Notes under the pieces: generated by a model
The model's input: the letters and a program-made list of their open reading frames with translations, nothing else
Told to the model about the DNA's origin: nothing
The model's database searches: none
Shown: one piece after another, positions 1 through 9,666 of the stretch
Layout of the letters: each line of letters starts with the position of its first letter
Position numbering within the stretch: the stretch's first letter is position 1
Made by a program: the position numbers and the translations under genes
NCBI GenBank assembly: GCA_965213845.1
Contig: CBDCAI010000004.1
Span: forward strand, 186,001 to 250,000
Origin: JBBROS01 sp965213845
GTDB lineage: Bacteria; Pseudomonadota; Alphaproteobacteria; Acetobacterales; Acetobacteraceae
DNA: 64,000 bases
Reading direction: 5' to 3'

Positions 1-2
1 AG

Positions 3-203
3 CGCGCCCGCAAGGGCTGCGACTGGATCGTCGCCAACGACGTCCGCCCCGAGACGGGCATCATGGGCGGCGCCCTGAACCAGGTGACGCTCATCACCGC
101 CGACGGTGCCGAGCCCTGGCCGCTTCTGCCCAAGCCCGACGTCGCAGCCCGCCTCGCCGACCGCATCGCCGCCGCTCTCATCCCCAGAAAGGCCCAGCCA
201 TGA
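3..203 (+). CDS. coaBC: CoaBC, C-terminal part (partial at window edge)
   Basis: C-terminal 66 residues of the bifunctional phosphopantothenoylcysteine decarboxylase/phosphopantothenate-cysteine ligase of coenzyme A synthesis; the 5' part lies outside the window. The visible segment contains KGCDWIVANDV and GIMGGALNQVTL, which are characteristic of the CTP-dependent ligase (CoaB) half, followed by a typical helical tail. The TGA stop overlaps the ATG of the next gene by 4 bp (ATGA), so the two are probably translationally coupled. Confidence 0.9.
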   Translation, partial: RARKGCDWIVANDVRPETGIMGGALNQVTLITADGAEPWPLLPKPDVAARLADRIAAALIPRKAQP

Positions 204-1054
204 TCGCCAGACCCACCCTGCCGGCCATCCTCGTCGCCGCCCTGCTGATTCTTCCATCCGGCCTCGGCCAGCCAGCCGCGGCCCAAACCGCGCCCGCGAC
301 CGTGCCTCCCACCCTGCCACAGGTCACGAAGCCGGTGAGCCCCGATCCCCGCCATGTCCTCTGGGTCGGCAACAGCTTCTTCTACTACAACAACGGCATG
401 CAGAGCATGGTCGCCCGCCTGATCGGCACCGCCCCCGAAGCCGACCGCCGCCCCTACGAATCGACCATGGCCGCCATCGGCGGCTCCGGCCTCGACTGGC
501 ACGACATGGAATCCTACTTCCGCCCCAACGCCGTCGGCTCCTACAACTTCGACCGCGAGAACAACGTCATCCCCGCCCGCCGCGCCAAGCTGTGGGACGC
601 CGTCATCATGATGGACTGCAGCCAATGCCCGATAAACCCGTCGCTCAGCGGCGCCTTCACCGAATACGCCCGCCGGGATAGCGAGATCGCCCGCAGCCAT
701 GGCGCGGAACCCATCCTGTTCATGTCCTGGGCCTACGCCGACCACCCCGAGATGACCGCCCAGCTCGCCGAAGCCTACACGAAGGCCGCCAACGACAACC
801 ACGCCCTCGTCATCCCCGCAGGCCTCGCCTTCGCCCGCGCCCATGCCGCCCGCCCCGACCTCGTGCTGTACCAGCCCGACCGCCGCCACCCCACCCTCGC
901 CGGAACCTACCTCGCCGCCAGCACCGTCTACGCCGCCCTCTACGGCCGCTCGCCCGAACCCATCACCGACACCGAAGGCCTCGACCCCGAACTCGCCCGC
1001 TTCCTCCGCCACACCGCCTGGCAGACCGTGCAGGCCTATACCGGCGCCGAGTGA
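200..1054 (+). CDS. exported SGNH/GDSL-hydrolase-like protein
   Basis: 284 residues. A Sec signal peptide (residues 1-29, hydrophobic core then AAAQT) predicts an exported protein. The mature part begins with VLWVGNSFFYYNNG, matching block I of SGNH hydrolases with the putative nucleophile Ser in GNS. It ends with a DRRHPTLAGTYLAA block that resembles the DxxHP catalytic pair of block V. A hydrolase acting on an ester or glycan substituent is likely, but the substrate cannot be read. It starts 4 bp inside coaBC, so it is co-transcribed with it. Confidence 0.72.
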   Translation: MIARPTLPAILVAALLILPSGLGQPAAAQTAPATVPPTLPQVTKPVSPDPRHVLWVGNSFFYYNNGMQSMVARLIGTAPEADRRPYESTMAAIGGSGLDWHDMESYFRPNAVGSYNFDRENNVIPARRAKLWDAVIMMDCSQCPINPSLSGAFTEYARRDSEIARSHGAEPILFMSWAYADHPEMTAQLAEAYTKAANDNHALVIPAGLAFARAHAARPDLVLYQPDRRHPTLAGTYLAASTVYAALYGRSPEPITDTEGLDPELARFLRHTAWQTVQAYTGAE

Positions 1055-1109
1055 CCGTCGAGCAGACCGCCAAGAACCTCGCCCCGATGATAAGCCAAGG
1101 AAAGTAGTC

Positions 1110-1132
1110 ATCCCCGGGCCTGTCCCGGGGAT
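1110..1132. repeat. short GC-rich palindrome (possible bidirectional terminator)
   Basis: Perfect 9-bp inverted repeat ATCCCCGGG / CCCGGGGAT around a 5-base loop, flanked by GTC and CCACGCC. It lies between two convergent genes. Palindromic units of this kind (GTCATCCCCGGG...) are dispersed intergenic repeats in many alphaproteobacteria. It could act as a terminator hairpin, but no clear U-tract follows. Confidence 0.6.
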
Positions 1133-1273
1133 CCACGCCGTTCAACTATAACAAGCTAAAAACGTAAGCGGCTCTGTAGAAACACCTGCCGGTTGTTGTC
1201 CGACCCCTGCCGTTGACCAGCAAACCGGCATGGTTTGCGTGACAACGCCCAACCATCCCGAACCGGTCACGCT

Positions 1274-1705
1274 CTACCCCGGCGGCAGGAAGTCCACCCC
1301 GCAGGTCGCCGCCAGCCGCACGACCTCGGCCGGGTCGGCGACCCCGTCGATCGCCACGAACAGGTCCCACAGCCCGGCCGTCGGCGTCACCCAGAACAGG
1401 CAGCGGAGATCGGCGCCGGACCGGTTGTACAACCCATGCGGCTCCCCCCGCGGCAGCCGAACCAGGTCGCCCACCCCGGCCTGCCGCGTGACCCCGGCCG
1501 CATCCAGGTCCAGCACCCCCTCCAGCACGAACACGTACTCGTCCTGCGCCCGATGCACATGCGGCGGCACGAAGGTCCCGGGCGGCAGCAGCGCGCGCCA
1601 GGCCATGCTCTCCGCGCTGCGCTGCACCGGCACGTAGCTCTGCCCCAGGATCGACCACGCGATCCCGTCGATCCCGCCGCTCACGATATCCGGCTGTTCA
1701 GACAT
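1274..1705 (-). CDS. cupin-domain protein
   Basis: 143 residues forming a single small beta-barrel cupin. Motif 1 is visible as PPHVHRAQDEYVFVLEGVLDL (metal ligands H, H, E) and motif 2 as LPRGEPHGLYNRS (ligand H). The ligand and reaction are not evident. The gene overlaps the end of the liv-type ATPase gene upstream by 8 bp and is the last gene of that leftward operon, so it may process or sense the transported compound (inference). Confidence 0.8.
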   Translation of the reverse strand: MSEQPDIVSGGIDGIAWSILGQSYVPVQRSAESMAWRALLPPGTFVPPHVHRAQDEYVFVLEGVLDLDAAGVTRQAGVGDLVRLPRGEPHGLYNRSGADLRCLFWVTPTAGLWDLFVAIDGVADPAEVVRLAATCGVDFLPPG

Positions 1706-2411
1706 GCAGGTATCCCTCCACCAGGCCAGGGTCGTCCGCCAGGGCCGCCGCCGGCCCGCTCCAGACGACCCGCCCCTTCTCCAACACGCAGACCGTGTCC
1801 GCCAGCCCCGCCATCGCCACCAGGTGCTTGTCGATCACCAGGATCGACTCCCCCTCGGACCGCAGCAGCCGCAAACAGGCGAAGATCTCCGCCCGGATCA
1901 GTGGTGCCAGCCCCTCCGTCGCCTCGTCCAATATCAGCAGCAGCGGGTTGGTCATCAGCGCCCGGCCAATCGCCAGCATCTGCTGCTCGCCCCCTGACAG
2001 CTCGTTGCCCCGGTTGCGCCGCCGCTCCTGCAGCCGGGGGAACAGGGCATAGACCCGCGGCAGGGTCCAGCGCGCAGGCCCGTGCCGGGCCGCCGCCGTC
2101 GCGATCAGGTTCTCCTCCACGCTCAGCGTCGGGAACACCTGGCGCCCCTCCGGCACCAGCCCGATCCCGGCCCGCGCCACCCGGTGCGGCGCCGCCCCGG
2201 CCAGTTCCTGCCCGCGGAACCGCACCGTGCCGCCCCGCGGCCGCAGCAGGCCCATGATCGCGCACACCGTCGTGGTCTTGCCCATCCCGTTGCGGCCCAT
2301 CAACGCCAGAACCGACCCCTCGGGCACATCGAGGTCCACGCCGAACAGCACCTGCGCCGACCCATACCCGGCCGCCAGATTCCGCACGGCCAGGCCCCGC
2401 GACGTCAGCAT
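1698..2411 (-). CDS. livF: branched-chain amino acid type ABC transporter ATPase LivF
   Basis: 237 residues, the usual LivF length. Walker A is GRNGMGKTT, the ABC signature LSGGEQQ and Walker B LLLILDEATEGLAP, where the EGLAP sequence is typical of LivF. With LivG it powers uptake through the LivHM membrane pair. The ATG lies inside the final codons of livG (7-bp overlap). The family imports branched-chain amino acids, but many homologues carry amides, urea or aromatic acids, so the substrate is open. Confidence 0.9.
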   Translation of the reverse strand: MLTSRGLAVRNLAAGYGSAQVLFGVDLDVPEGSVLALMGRNGMGKTTTVCAIMGLLRPRGGTVRFRGQELAGAAPHRVARAGIGLVPEGRQVFPTLSVEENLIATAAARHGPARWTLPRVYALFPRLQERRRNRGNELSGGEQQMLAIGRALMTNPLLLILDEATEGLAPLIRAEIFACLRLLRSEGESILVIDKHLVAMAGLADTVCVLEKGRVVWSGPAAALADDPGLVEGYLHV

Positions 2412-3142
2412 GCATCCCCCAGATAGGCCGCCCGCACTGCAGGGTCCGCCCGCACCGCCTCCGCCGTCCCGGACGCTACGATCGACCCGGCCACCAGGAC
2501 GCTCACCCGGTCCGCCAGCTGGAACACCGCATCCATGTCGTGCTCCACCAGCAGCAGCCCGAACCGCTGCTTCAGCCGGGCCAGCAGCGCGATGATCCCC
2601 TGCGCCTCCTCGTGCCCCATCCCCGCCAGCGGCTCGTCCAGCAGGATGCACCGGGGTTCCAGCGCCAGCGCCGAGGCCAGTTCCAGCGCCCGCCGCTCCC
2701 CGTGCGACAGGTCCCGCGCGGGCACCGCCGCCCGCCCGGCCAGGCCGACCGCCTCCAGCGCCTGCCGCGCCGCATGGTTCAGCGCCGGATCGCGCGCGGC
2801 CCGGCCCCAGAGACGCAGCGGGGCCGCCCCCCGCGCCTGTGCCGCCAAAGCGACGTTCTCCAGCGCCGAGAAGTCGGGGATCAACTGGCTGATCTGGAAT
2901 GTCCGCGCGAGCCCCGCCCGGGCGCGCCGATGCGCCGGCAGCCCGGTCAGCACCACCCCGCCCAGCCGCACCACCCCGGCATCCGGCGCCAACGTGCCCA
3001 TCACCTGGTGGATCAGCGTCGTCTTGCCCGCCCCGTTCGGCCCGATCAGCGCATGCAGCCCCGGCGCCGGCACCGTCAGCGACACATCCCGCGTCACCGC
3101 CAGCGCGCCAAACCTCTTGCACAGGCCCACCACCTCCAGCAT
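2405..3142 (-). CDS. livG: branched-chain amino acid type ABC transporter ATPase LivG
   Basis: 245 residues. Walker A is GPNGAGKTT, the signature motif LSHGERR and Walker B CILLDEPLAGMG; the GMG tail is the usual LivG context. It forms the nucleotide-binding heterodimer with LivF. Its ATG lies in the first unit of a 29-bp tandem repeat that separates it from livM, the only sizeable gap in this tightly packed operon. Confidence 0.9.
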   Translation of the reverse strand: MLEVVGLCKRFGALAVTRDVSLTVPAPGLHALIGPNGAGKTTLIHQVMGTLAPDAGVVRLGGVVLTGLPAHRRARAGLARTFQISQLIPDFSALENVALAAQARGAAPLRLWGRAARDPALNHAARQALEAVGLAGRAAVPARDLSHGERRALELASALALEPRCILLDEPLAGMGHEEAQGIIALLARLKQRFGLLLVEHDMDAVFQLADRVSVLVAGSIVASGTAEAVRADPAVRAAYLGDAC

Positions 3143-3220
3143 CAGCGCCGATCCTCGGGAAGAGGCGCCATCAGCGCCGGCCCTCAGGAAGAGGCGCCAT
3201 CAGCGCCGGCCCTTCGCAAG
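3140..3220. repeat. 29-bp tandem repeat, 2.7 copies, between livG and livM
   Basis: Two nearly identical 29-bp units (3140-3168 and 3169-3197, both beginning CATCAGCGCC and ending GAAGAGGCGC) are followed by a partial third unit. The livG start codon (CAT on this strand) is part of the first unit, so copy-number change would alter the livM-livG spacing and bring alternative in-frame ATGs. It probably arose by slippage. Any regulatory effect is inference. Confidence 0.75.
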
Positions 3221-3228
3221 ACCCGGCA

Positions 3229-4197
3229 TCACCGCCGCCCGGCCAAGGCCGCCAGCACCAGCGCCGGCCCCAGCAGCAGCCCCCCGTGCGGCGTGACCGT
3301 CGCCAGCCCCTCCTCGGCCGCGATCAGCCCCACCGCCGCCGCGGCAGCGCCCACCAGCCGCCCCGCCACGCTGCGGCCCAGGCCGCCCCGGCTGCCCAGG
3401 ATCACCATCACCAGCAGGTGCCCCGACCCCCGCCAGTCGAGCACCGCCGGGCTGACGAACTCGCTGCTGTTGGCCAGGAAGAACCCGGCCAGCCCCCCGC
3501 CCGCACCGCCCACCACCGTGGCCCCCAGCCGCAGCCGCACCACGTCGAACCCCAGCGCCGCCGCCCGCGCCGCATTGCCGGCGGACGCCCGCAACGCCCG
3601 CCCGAACCCCGACTGCGCCAGCATCCACAACACCAGGCCCCAGGCCAGCAGCGCCGCCACCACGGCCGCATGGAACCCGAACCGTCCGGCCAGCGCGCCC
3701 GTCCCGAACAACGGCGACCGCCCCTCCAGCGCCATGCCGTCGTCGCCGCCCAGGGGCGCCCAGGCCTGCGCGACGAAGTACGCCATCTGCCCGAACGCCA
3801 GCGTGATCATGATGTAGGTCACGCCCTGGGTCCGCAACGAGATCAGCCCCGTGACCCCCGCGAACGCCGCCGCCGCCAGCATCGCCGCCGGCAGCACCCA
3901 CGCCGCGTCCGCCCCGTCCGCCACCAGCACCGCATAGGCGCCGACCCCCACCACCGCCGCCTGCCCGAAGCTGACCAGCCCGCCGAACCCCAGCATGAAC
4001 TGCAGGCTGACCGCCGCGATCGCCAGCACCGCACCCCGCGTCGCCACCACCAGAAGATACCCGGAGAACCCCATCGCCACCGCCAGCGGCGCGCCCAGCA
4101 GCACCGCCGCCAGCGCCGCCGCGACCAGCCCCGCCGCAACCGGCCCCGCCGCGACCGCCCCCGCCGCGACCGACCCCGCCGCGACCACCCGGGTCAC
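3229..4197 (-). CDS. livM: branched-chain amino acid type ABC transporter permease LivM
   Basis: 322 residues from a GTG start that overlaps the livH stop by 4 bp (GTGA). A multi-spanning membrane protein with the LivM core FGGLVSFGQAAVVGVGAYA and the conserved SPAVLDWRGSGHLLVMVILGS type segment near the C terminus. The N-terminal segment is built from a 15-bp DNA repeat giving VAAGA/VAAGP/VAAGL units before the first helix, an odd low-complexity lead that probably arose by slippage. It pairs with LivH to form the channel. Confidence 0.87.
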   Translation of the reverse strand: MTRVVAAGSVAAGAVAAGPVAAGLVAAALAAVLLGAPLAVAMGFSGYLLVVATRGAVLAIAAVSLQFMLGFGGLVSFGQAAVVGVGAYAVLVADGADAAWVLPAAMLAAAAFAGVTGLISLRTQGVTYIMITLAFGQMAYFVAQAWAPLGGDDGMALEGRSPLFGTGALAGRFGFHAAVVAALLAWGLVLWMLAQSGFGRALRASAGNAARAAALGFDVVRLRLGATVVGGAGGGLAGFFLANSSEFVSPAVLDWRGSGHLLVMVILGSRGGLGRSVAGRLVGAAAAAVGLIAAEEGLATVTPHGGLLLGPALVLAALAGRR

Positions 4198-5114
4198 GCC
4201 CGACCACGCGCCGGCAGCAGCCCCCGCGGCATGAAGGCCAGCACCCCGGCCATCAGCACATAGACCGACATCGACGCCAGCGCCGGCCCCGCCATCCGCG
4301 CCGTGGACGCCGACGACACCAGGCGCAGCCCGTCCGTGATCAGCGACCGCCCCATCGTGTCGCACAGCCCCACCAGCAGCGCCGCAACGAAGGCGCCCCG
4401 CACGGACCCCACGCCTCCCACGACAATCACGACGAAGGCCGAGATCAGCACCGACCCGCCCATCGCAGGCTCCACCGAGACCAGCGGCCCGGCCGCCGCC
4501 CCCGCGAACCCCGCCAGCATCGCCCCCACCCCGAGCACGCTGGCGAACAGCAGCCCCACATCCACGCCCAGCGCCCCCAGCATCGGCGCGTTGCTCGCCC
4601 CGGCCCGCACCAGCATCCCGGCCCGCGTATGCTCGATCACCAGCCACAGCGCGCCGGCCACAAGCAACCCGGCCCCCAGCAGTGCCAGCCGGTACACCGG
4701 ATACAGCAGCCCGCCAGGCAGACCCACGGTGCCCGCCAGCGCGTCCGGCACCGCCAGCGCGAGCGGCGCCGGGCCGAACCCCGTGCGCACCCCCTCTTCC
4801 AGCAGCAGGATCAGGCCGTACGTCGCCAGCACCTGGTCAAGGTGGTCTCGCCCCATCAGCCGCCGGAACACCAGCGCCTCCAGCGCCAGCCCGGCCGCGA
4901 ACGACAGCGCCGCCGCCCCCGCCAGCGCGGCCCAGAACGACCCGGTCCACCCCAGAACCAGCACCGCGAAATACGCCCCGAGCATGTACTGCACGCCATG
5001 CGCCAGGTTGATGACGTCCATCACCCCGAACACCAGCGTCAACCCGGCCGCGATCAGGAACAGCAGCACGCCCAGCTGCAGCCCGTTCAGCGCCTGCACC
5101 AGAAGCAGCGTCAC
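4194..5114 (-). CDS. livH: branched-chain amino acid type ABC transporter permease LivH
   Basis: 306 residues, multi-spanning, with the typical N-terminal LivH block LNGLQLGVLLFLIAAGLTLVFGVMDVINLAHG and the conserved GVGSVRGAFVAALLVGL loop that contacts the ATPases. It follows the substrate-binding protein gene at a 13-bp distance. The order binding protein-H-M-G-F is the classical high-affinity LIV-type arrangement. Confidence 0.9.
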   Translation of the reverse strand: MTLLLVQALNGLQLGVLLFLIAAGLTLVFGVMDVINLAHGVQYMLGAYFAVLVLGWTGSFWAALAGAAALSFAAGLALEALVFRRLMGRDHLDQVLATYGLILLLEEGVRTGFGPAPLALAVPDALAGTVGLPGGLLYPVYRLALLGAGLLVAGALWLVIEHTRAGMLVRAGASNAPMLGALGVDVGLLFASVLGVGAMLAGFAGAAAGPLVSVEPAMGGSVLISAFVVIVVGGVGSVRGAFVAALLVGLCDTMGRSLITDGLRLVSSASTARMAGPALASMSVYVLMAGVLAFMPRGLLPARGRA

Positions 5115-5127
5115 GGCAGCAGGCGGC

Positions 5128-6321
5128 CTATTTCAGCGGGCACTCCGCCGCGAAGTTGTCGGCGTAGTCGTGGAACACCCGCTGCCGGACCTCGGTCTGG
5201 AACTTGCCGTCCGGCCGCTGCGCCACCTGCACCAGATAGAAGTCCTGGATCGGGTAGCCGTTGGTGTTGAACTTGAAGGCGCCCCGCGGCGAGGCGAAGT
5301 CGGCCGCCTTCATCGCCGCCCGCAGCCGGTCCTTGTCCGCAACGTCCCCACCGGTCTTCTTCAATGCGCTGTCGATCAGCTGGGCCGCGTCGTAGGCCTG
5401 CATGGCGTAGCTGGCCGGCACGTACTTGTATTCCGCCTCGAACGCCGGCGCGAAGGCCTTGTTCGCCGCATTGTCCATGTCGGGCGCCCAGGTCATGCCG
5501 CCGAACAGCCCCACCGCCGCCGCCTGCTGCGCCGGCAGGGTGCTCTCGTCCACCGTGAAGGCCGACAGGAACGGCGTCGTCTCCGCAAGCCCCGACTGGC
5601 GGAACTGCTTGACCAGCGCCACGCCCAGCCCGCCGGGCATGAAGGCGAACACAACGTCGGGCTTCAACGACGCGATCCGGGCCAGGTCCGCCTGGAAGTC
5701 CAGCTGCGTCAGCGGCACGAAGTCCTCGTCCAGAACCTCGCCCTTGAAGTGGCTCTTGAACCCGGCGATCGCGTCCTTGCCCGCCTGGTAGTTGGGCGCC
5801 ATCAGGAAGGCGCGCTTGTAGCCCCGCTCCTGCGCCACCTGCCCCAACACCTCGTGCACCTGGTTGTTTTCATAGCTGGTGACGAAGAAGTTCGGGCTGC
5901 ACCCCTTGCCCGCATAGGTGCTGGCCCCGGCATTCGGGCTGATCAGGATCGCCCCCGAGGACGTCACCGGCCGCATGATGGCGCCCAGCACATTGCTGAA
6001 GATCGGCCCCACCACGAAGTCCGCATGATCCTGCTCGACCAGGCGCTTGGCCCGGGCCACGGCAACGTCGGGCTTCAGCTCGTCGTCCACCACCACGAGG
6101 TTCACCTCGCGGCCCCCCAGCTTGCCGCCCCGCTGCTTCAGCGCCAGCGCGAACCCGTCGCGCGCATGCTGGCCCAGCACCGCCCCCGGCCCCGACAGCG
6201 TGACGAGGACGCCGACGGTCAGAGGCGTTGATGGGACAGGTGGTTGGGGCGCCGGCGTTTGGGCGCCGGCCGCCCCGGCCACCAATGACGACAAGGCGGC
6301 AGCAACGATCAGGCGACGCAT
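5128..6321 (-). CDS. periplasmic binding protein of LIV-type ABC transporter
   Basis: 397 residues from an ATG preceded by AGGGGGG; in-frame sequence further upstream lacks a ribosome site. The signal peptide is about residues 1-24 (RRLIVAAALSSLVAGAAGAQ). The mature protein has the type I periplasmic-binding fold: LTVGVLVTLSGPGAVLGQHARDGF, a second lobe starting near FVVGPIFSNV, and a Cys in the CSPNFF segment. It delivers ligand to LivHMGF. The ligand is not deducible from the sequence. Confidence 0.87.
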   Translation of the reverse strand: MRRLIVAAALSSLVAGAAGAQTPAPQPPVPSTPLTVGVLVTLSGPGAVLGQHARDGFALALKQRGGKLGGREVNLVVVDDELKPDVAVARAKRLVEQDHADFVVGPIFSNVLGAIMRPVTSSGAILISPNAGASTYAGKGCSPNFFVTSYENNQVHEVLGQVAQERGYKRAFLMAPNYQAGKDAIAGFKSHFKGEVLDEDFVPLTQLDFQADLARIASLKPDVVFAFMPGGLGVALVKQFRQSGLAETTPFLSAFTVDESTLPAQQAAAVGLFGGMTWAPDMDNAANKAFAPAFEAEYKYVPASYAMQAYDAAQLIDSALKKTGGDVADKDRLRAAMKAADFASPRGAFKFNTNGYPIQDFYLVQVAQRPDGKFQTEVRQRVFHDYADNFAAECPLK

Positions 6322-6456
6322 GGTGACCCCCCTAAAACCGACACGGGCCAAGGGTGGGGCAGGATGTTTTAGATGTAAAGCATCGTCCCGGCTCGGGACC
6401 ACGTCGGAAAAGCCGAGCTGGCCGGGGCGGCGGCCCCGGCCGGTTTGGCAGACCGC

Positions 6457-6774
6457 TTACTTCTTCGCCTTGGGCTTCGCCTTGGCCGGCGCCGGCGGCG
6501 GCACGTTCAACGCGTCCTTGACCTGCTTGGCCGGCGAGAACGCCAGCTTCTTCGAGGCAGCGATCTGGATCGTCGCCCCCGTCGCCGGGTTGCGCCCCGT
6601 GCGGGCCTCGCGCGCCGCGACCTTGAACTTGCCAAAGCCCGCGATCGACACTTCCTCGCCCTTCTTCGCCGTCTCGATCATCGCGTCGAACACGGCCTGG
6701 ACGAGGGCCTTCGCCTGCTGCTTCGGCATGTCGTGCTTGGCAGCGATGTGGTCGGCCATTTCGATAACATTCAT
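6457..6774 (-). CDS. HU-family DNA-binding protein
   Basis: 105 residues from an ATG with the ribosome site GGAAAGGA. Histone-like fold: helix-turn-helix N terminus (ADHIAAKHDMPKQQAKALVQAVFD), the conserved GFGKFKVAAREARTGRNPATG DNA-binding arm, then a Pro/Ala/Lys-rich tail (about 20 residues) that lengthens it beyond the usual 90. Such tails occur in several alphaproteobacterial HU proteins and are likely to add nonspecific DNA contacts. It lies divergent from the dehydrogenase gene. Confidence 0.9.
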   Translation of the reverse strand: MNVIEMADHIAAKHDMPKQQAKALVQAVFDAMIETAKKGEEVSIAGFGKFKVAAREARTGRNPATGATIQIAASKKLAFSPAKQVKDALNVPPPAPAKAKPKAKK

Positions 6775-6975
6775 CAATAGCGTCCTTTCCTCGGGTTTTG
6801 CGGAGCGCACCTAACAGGAATGCACATCGCGTGTCACCCTGCGGTCAAGCGCGATTCCATGATGCGGTGCGGCATAGGTCCGTTTTCACGCCACGCGCCC
6901 GCGCCCGCAACGATCCCCCTGTTGGGATTCCCCCGAACCCCGTCTAGAACGCCGACACCGAATCCGGAGCACCCC

Positions 6976-8085
<1,110 letters not shown>

Positions 8086-8095
8086 ACGCCCCGGC

Positions 8096-8863
8096 ATGAC
8101 CCACCTGCAGCACCGGGTCGCCATCGTCACCGGGGCCGCCCGCGGCATCGGCGCCGCCATCGCCCGTGCCATGGCCGCCGAGGGCGCAACCCTCGTCCTG
8201 GCCGACCTCGACCACGACGCGGCCTCGGCCCTCGCCCGCGACCTCGGGCCCCGGCACCGCGCCATCCGGACCGACATCGCCGCCGAGGGCGACCCGGAAA
8301 CCCTCGCCCGGACCGCCTTCGAGGCCTTCGGACGCATCGACATCCTGGTCAACAACGCCGGCATCGGCGTCAACGGCGCGTTCATGGACACCACGGCGCA
8401 CGACATGGAACGCGCCATGCGGATCAACCTCACCGGCGCCATGCTGTGCAGCCAGGCGGCGCTGCGCCGCATGATCCCGGCGGGCTACGGCCGTGTCGTC
8501 AACATCACCTCCATCTCCGGCCAGCGCGGCAGCAGCGGCCGCACCGCCTATGGTGCATCCAAGGCCGCGCTCGAGCTGATGACCAAGGTCATGGCGGTCG
8601 AGCTGGGCCCCCACGGCATCACCGCCAACGCCGTCGCCCCCGGCGCCGTCGAGACCGAGATGGCCGCTGCCCTGCACGACGCCGAGACCCGCCGCCTGTT
8701 CATGGACCGCACCCCCGCCGGCCGCTACGCCACCCCGGCCGAGGTCGCCGCCGTCTGCGTCTTCCTCGCCAGCGAGGCCGCCGCCTACGTCAACGGCCAG
8801 GCGATCACCGTCGATGGCGGCCTGACCACGGCGGGCATCGTGCTGCCCCGCACTGCGGCATGA
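8096..8863 (+). CDS. SDR-family oxidoreductase
   Basis: 255 residues. Classical short-chain dehydrogenase: TGAARGIG cofactor motif near residue 14, NNAG near residue 85, a catalytic Ser in SISGQ and YGASK (YxxxK). The C-terminal VNGQAITVDGG is usual for the family. Asp at the end of beta-2 (VLADLD) predicts NAD(H). It lies 10 bp after the alcohol dehydrogenase and its stop overlaps the next SDR, so the three genes form one operon. Substrate unknown. Confidence 0.85.
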   Translation: MTHLQHRVAIVTGAARGIGAAIARAMAAEGATLVLADLDHDAASALARDLGPRHRAIRTDIAAEGDPETLARTAFEAFGRIDILVNNAGIGVNGAFMDTTAHDMERAMRINLTGAMLCSQAALRRMIPAGYGRVVNITSISGQRGSSGRTAYGASKAALELMTKVMAVELGPHGITANAVAPGAVETEMAAALHDAETRRLFMDRTPAGRYATPAEVAAVCVFLASEAAAYVNGQAITVDGGLTTAGIVLPRTAA

Positions 8864-9648
8864 AGCTCGGGGGCCGGGTCGCGCTGGTGTTCGGCGCCGG
8901 GTGCGCAGGCCCCGGCTGGGGCAACGGGAACGCCGCCGCCGTGGCCTATGCCGAGGCCGGTGCCGCCGTCGTCGCCGTCGACCGCGACATCGGGGCCGCC
9001 GAGGCCACCGTCGCCCTGGTCCATGAGCGGGGCGGACAGGCTATGGCGCTGACCGCCGACGTGCTCGACGGCGCCAGCATGGAGCGCGCCGTCGTCGACA
9101 CCCTCCAGGCGCATGCCCGCATCGACATCCTGCACAACAACGTCGGCCAGGCCGGGATGGGCGGCCCGATCGAGCTGTCCGAAGCCGATTGGGACCGCCT
9201 GATCGCCATCAACCTCAAGGGCGTGTTCCTCGCCTGCAAGCACGTCCTGCCGGTCATGCTGCGGCAGGGCAAGGGCGCCATCGTCAACATCTCGTCGCTC
9301 GCCGCCATCCGCTGGACCGGCTACCCCTACGCCGCCTACTACGCCGCCAAGGCCGGGGTGAACCAGCTGACCGTCGGCCTGGCGCTCCAGTACGCGGCCC
9401 AGGGCATCCGCGCCAACGCCGTGCTGCCCGGCCTGATCGACACGCCGCTCATCCACCGGCAGATCGCCGGCCAGTATGCCGACGCCGCCGCCATGGTCGC
9501 CGCCCGCGACGCCGCCTGCCCCATGGGCCACATGGGCACCGCCTGGGACGTCGCCCGCGCCGCAGTGTTCCTGGCGTCCGACGACGCGGCCTACATCACC
9601 GGCGTCTGCCTGCCCGTCGATGGCGGCCTCAGCTGCCGGGCCGCCTGA
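8860..9648 (+). CDS. SDR-family oxidoreductase
   Basis: 262 residues, ATGA-overlapped with the preceding SDR gene. The cofactor loop is a longer variant, FGAGCAGPGWGNGNAAA, instead of TGxxxGIG. NNVG replaces NNAG; the catalytic residues are Ser in ISSLA and YYAAK. AVDRD at the end of beta-2 suggests NAD(H). The variant glycine loop and NNVG are seen in a subgroup of SDRs acting in catabolic pathways. Substrate unknown. Confidence 0.83.
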   Translation: MKLGGRVALVFGAGCAGPGWGNGNAAAVAYAEAGAAVVAVDRDIGAAEATVALVHERGGQAMALTADVLDGASMERAVVDTLQAHARIDILHNNVGQAGMGGPIELSEADWDRLIAINLKGVFLACKHVLPVMLRQGKGAIVNISSLAAIRWTGYPYAAYYAAKAGVNQLTVGLALQYAAQGIRANAVLPGLIDTPLIHRQIAGQYADAAAMVAARDAACPMGHMGTAWDVARAAVFLASDDAAYITGVCLPVDGGLSCRAA

Positions 9649-9666
9649 CGCCCCCGGCCGGCGGGT

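Noticed and set aside
6835..6975. In-frame extension of the alcohol dehydrogenase upstream of its ATG
   Set aside because: The extension lacks coding character and the protein already begins at the normal family N terminus after a ribosome site.
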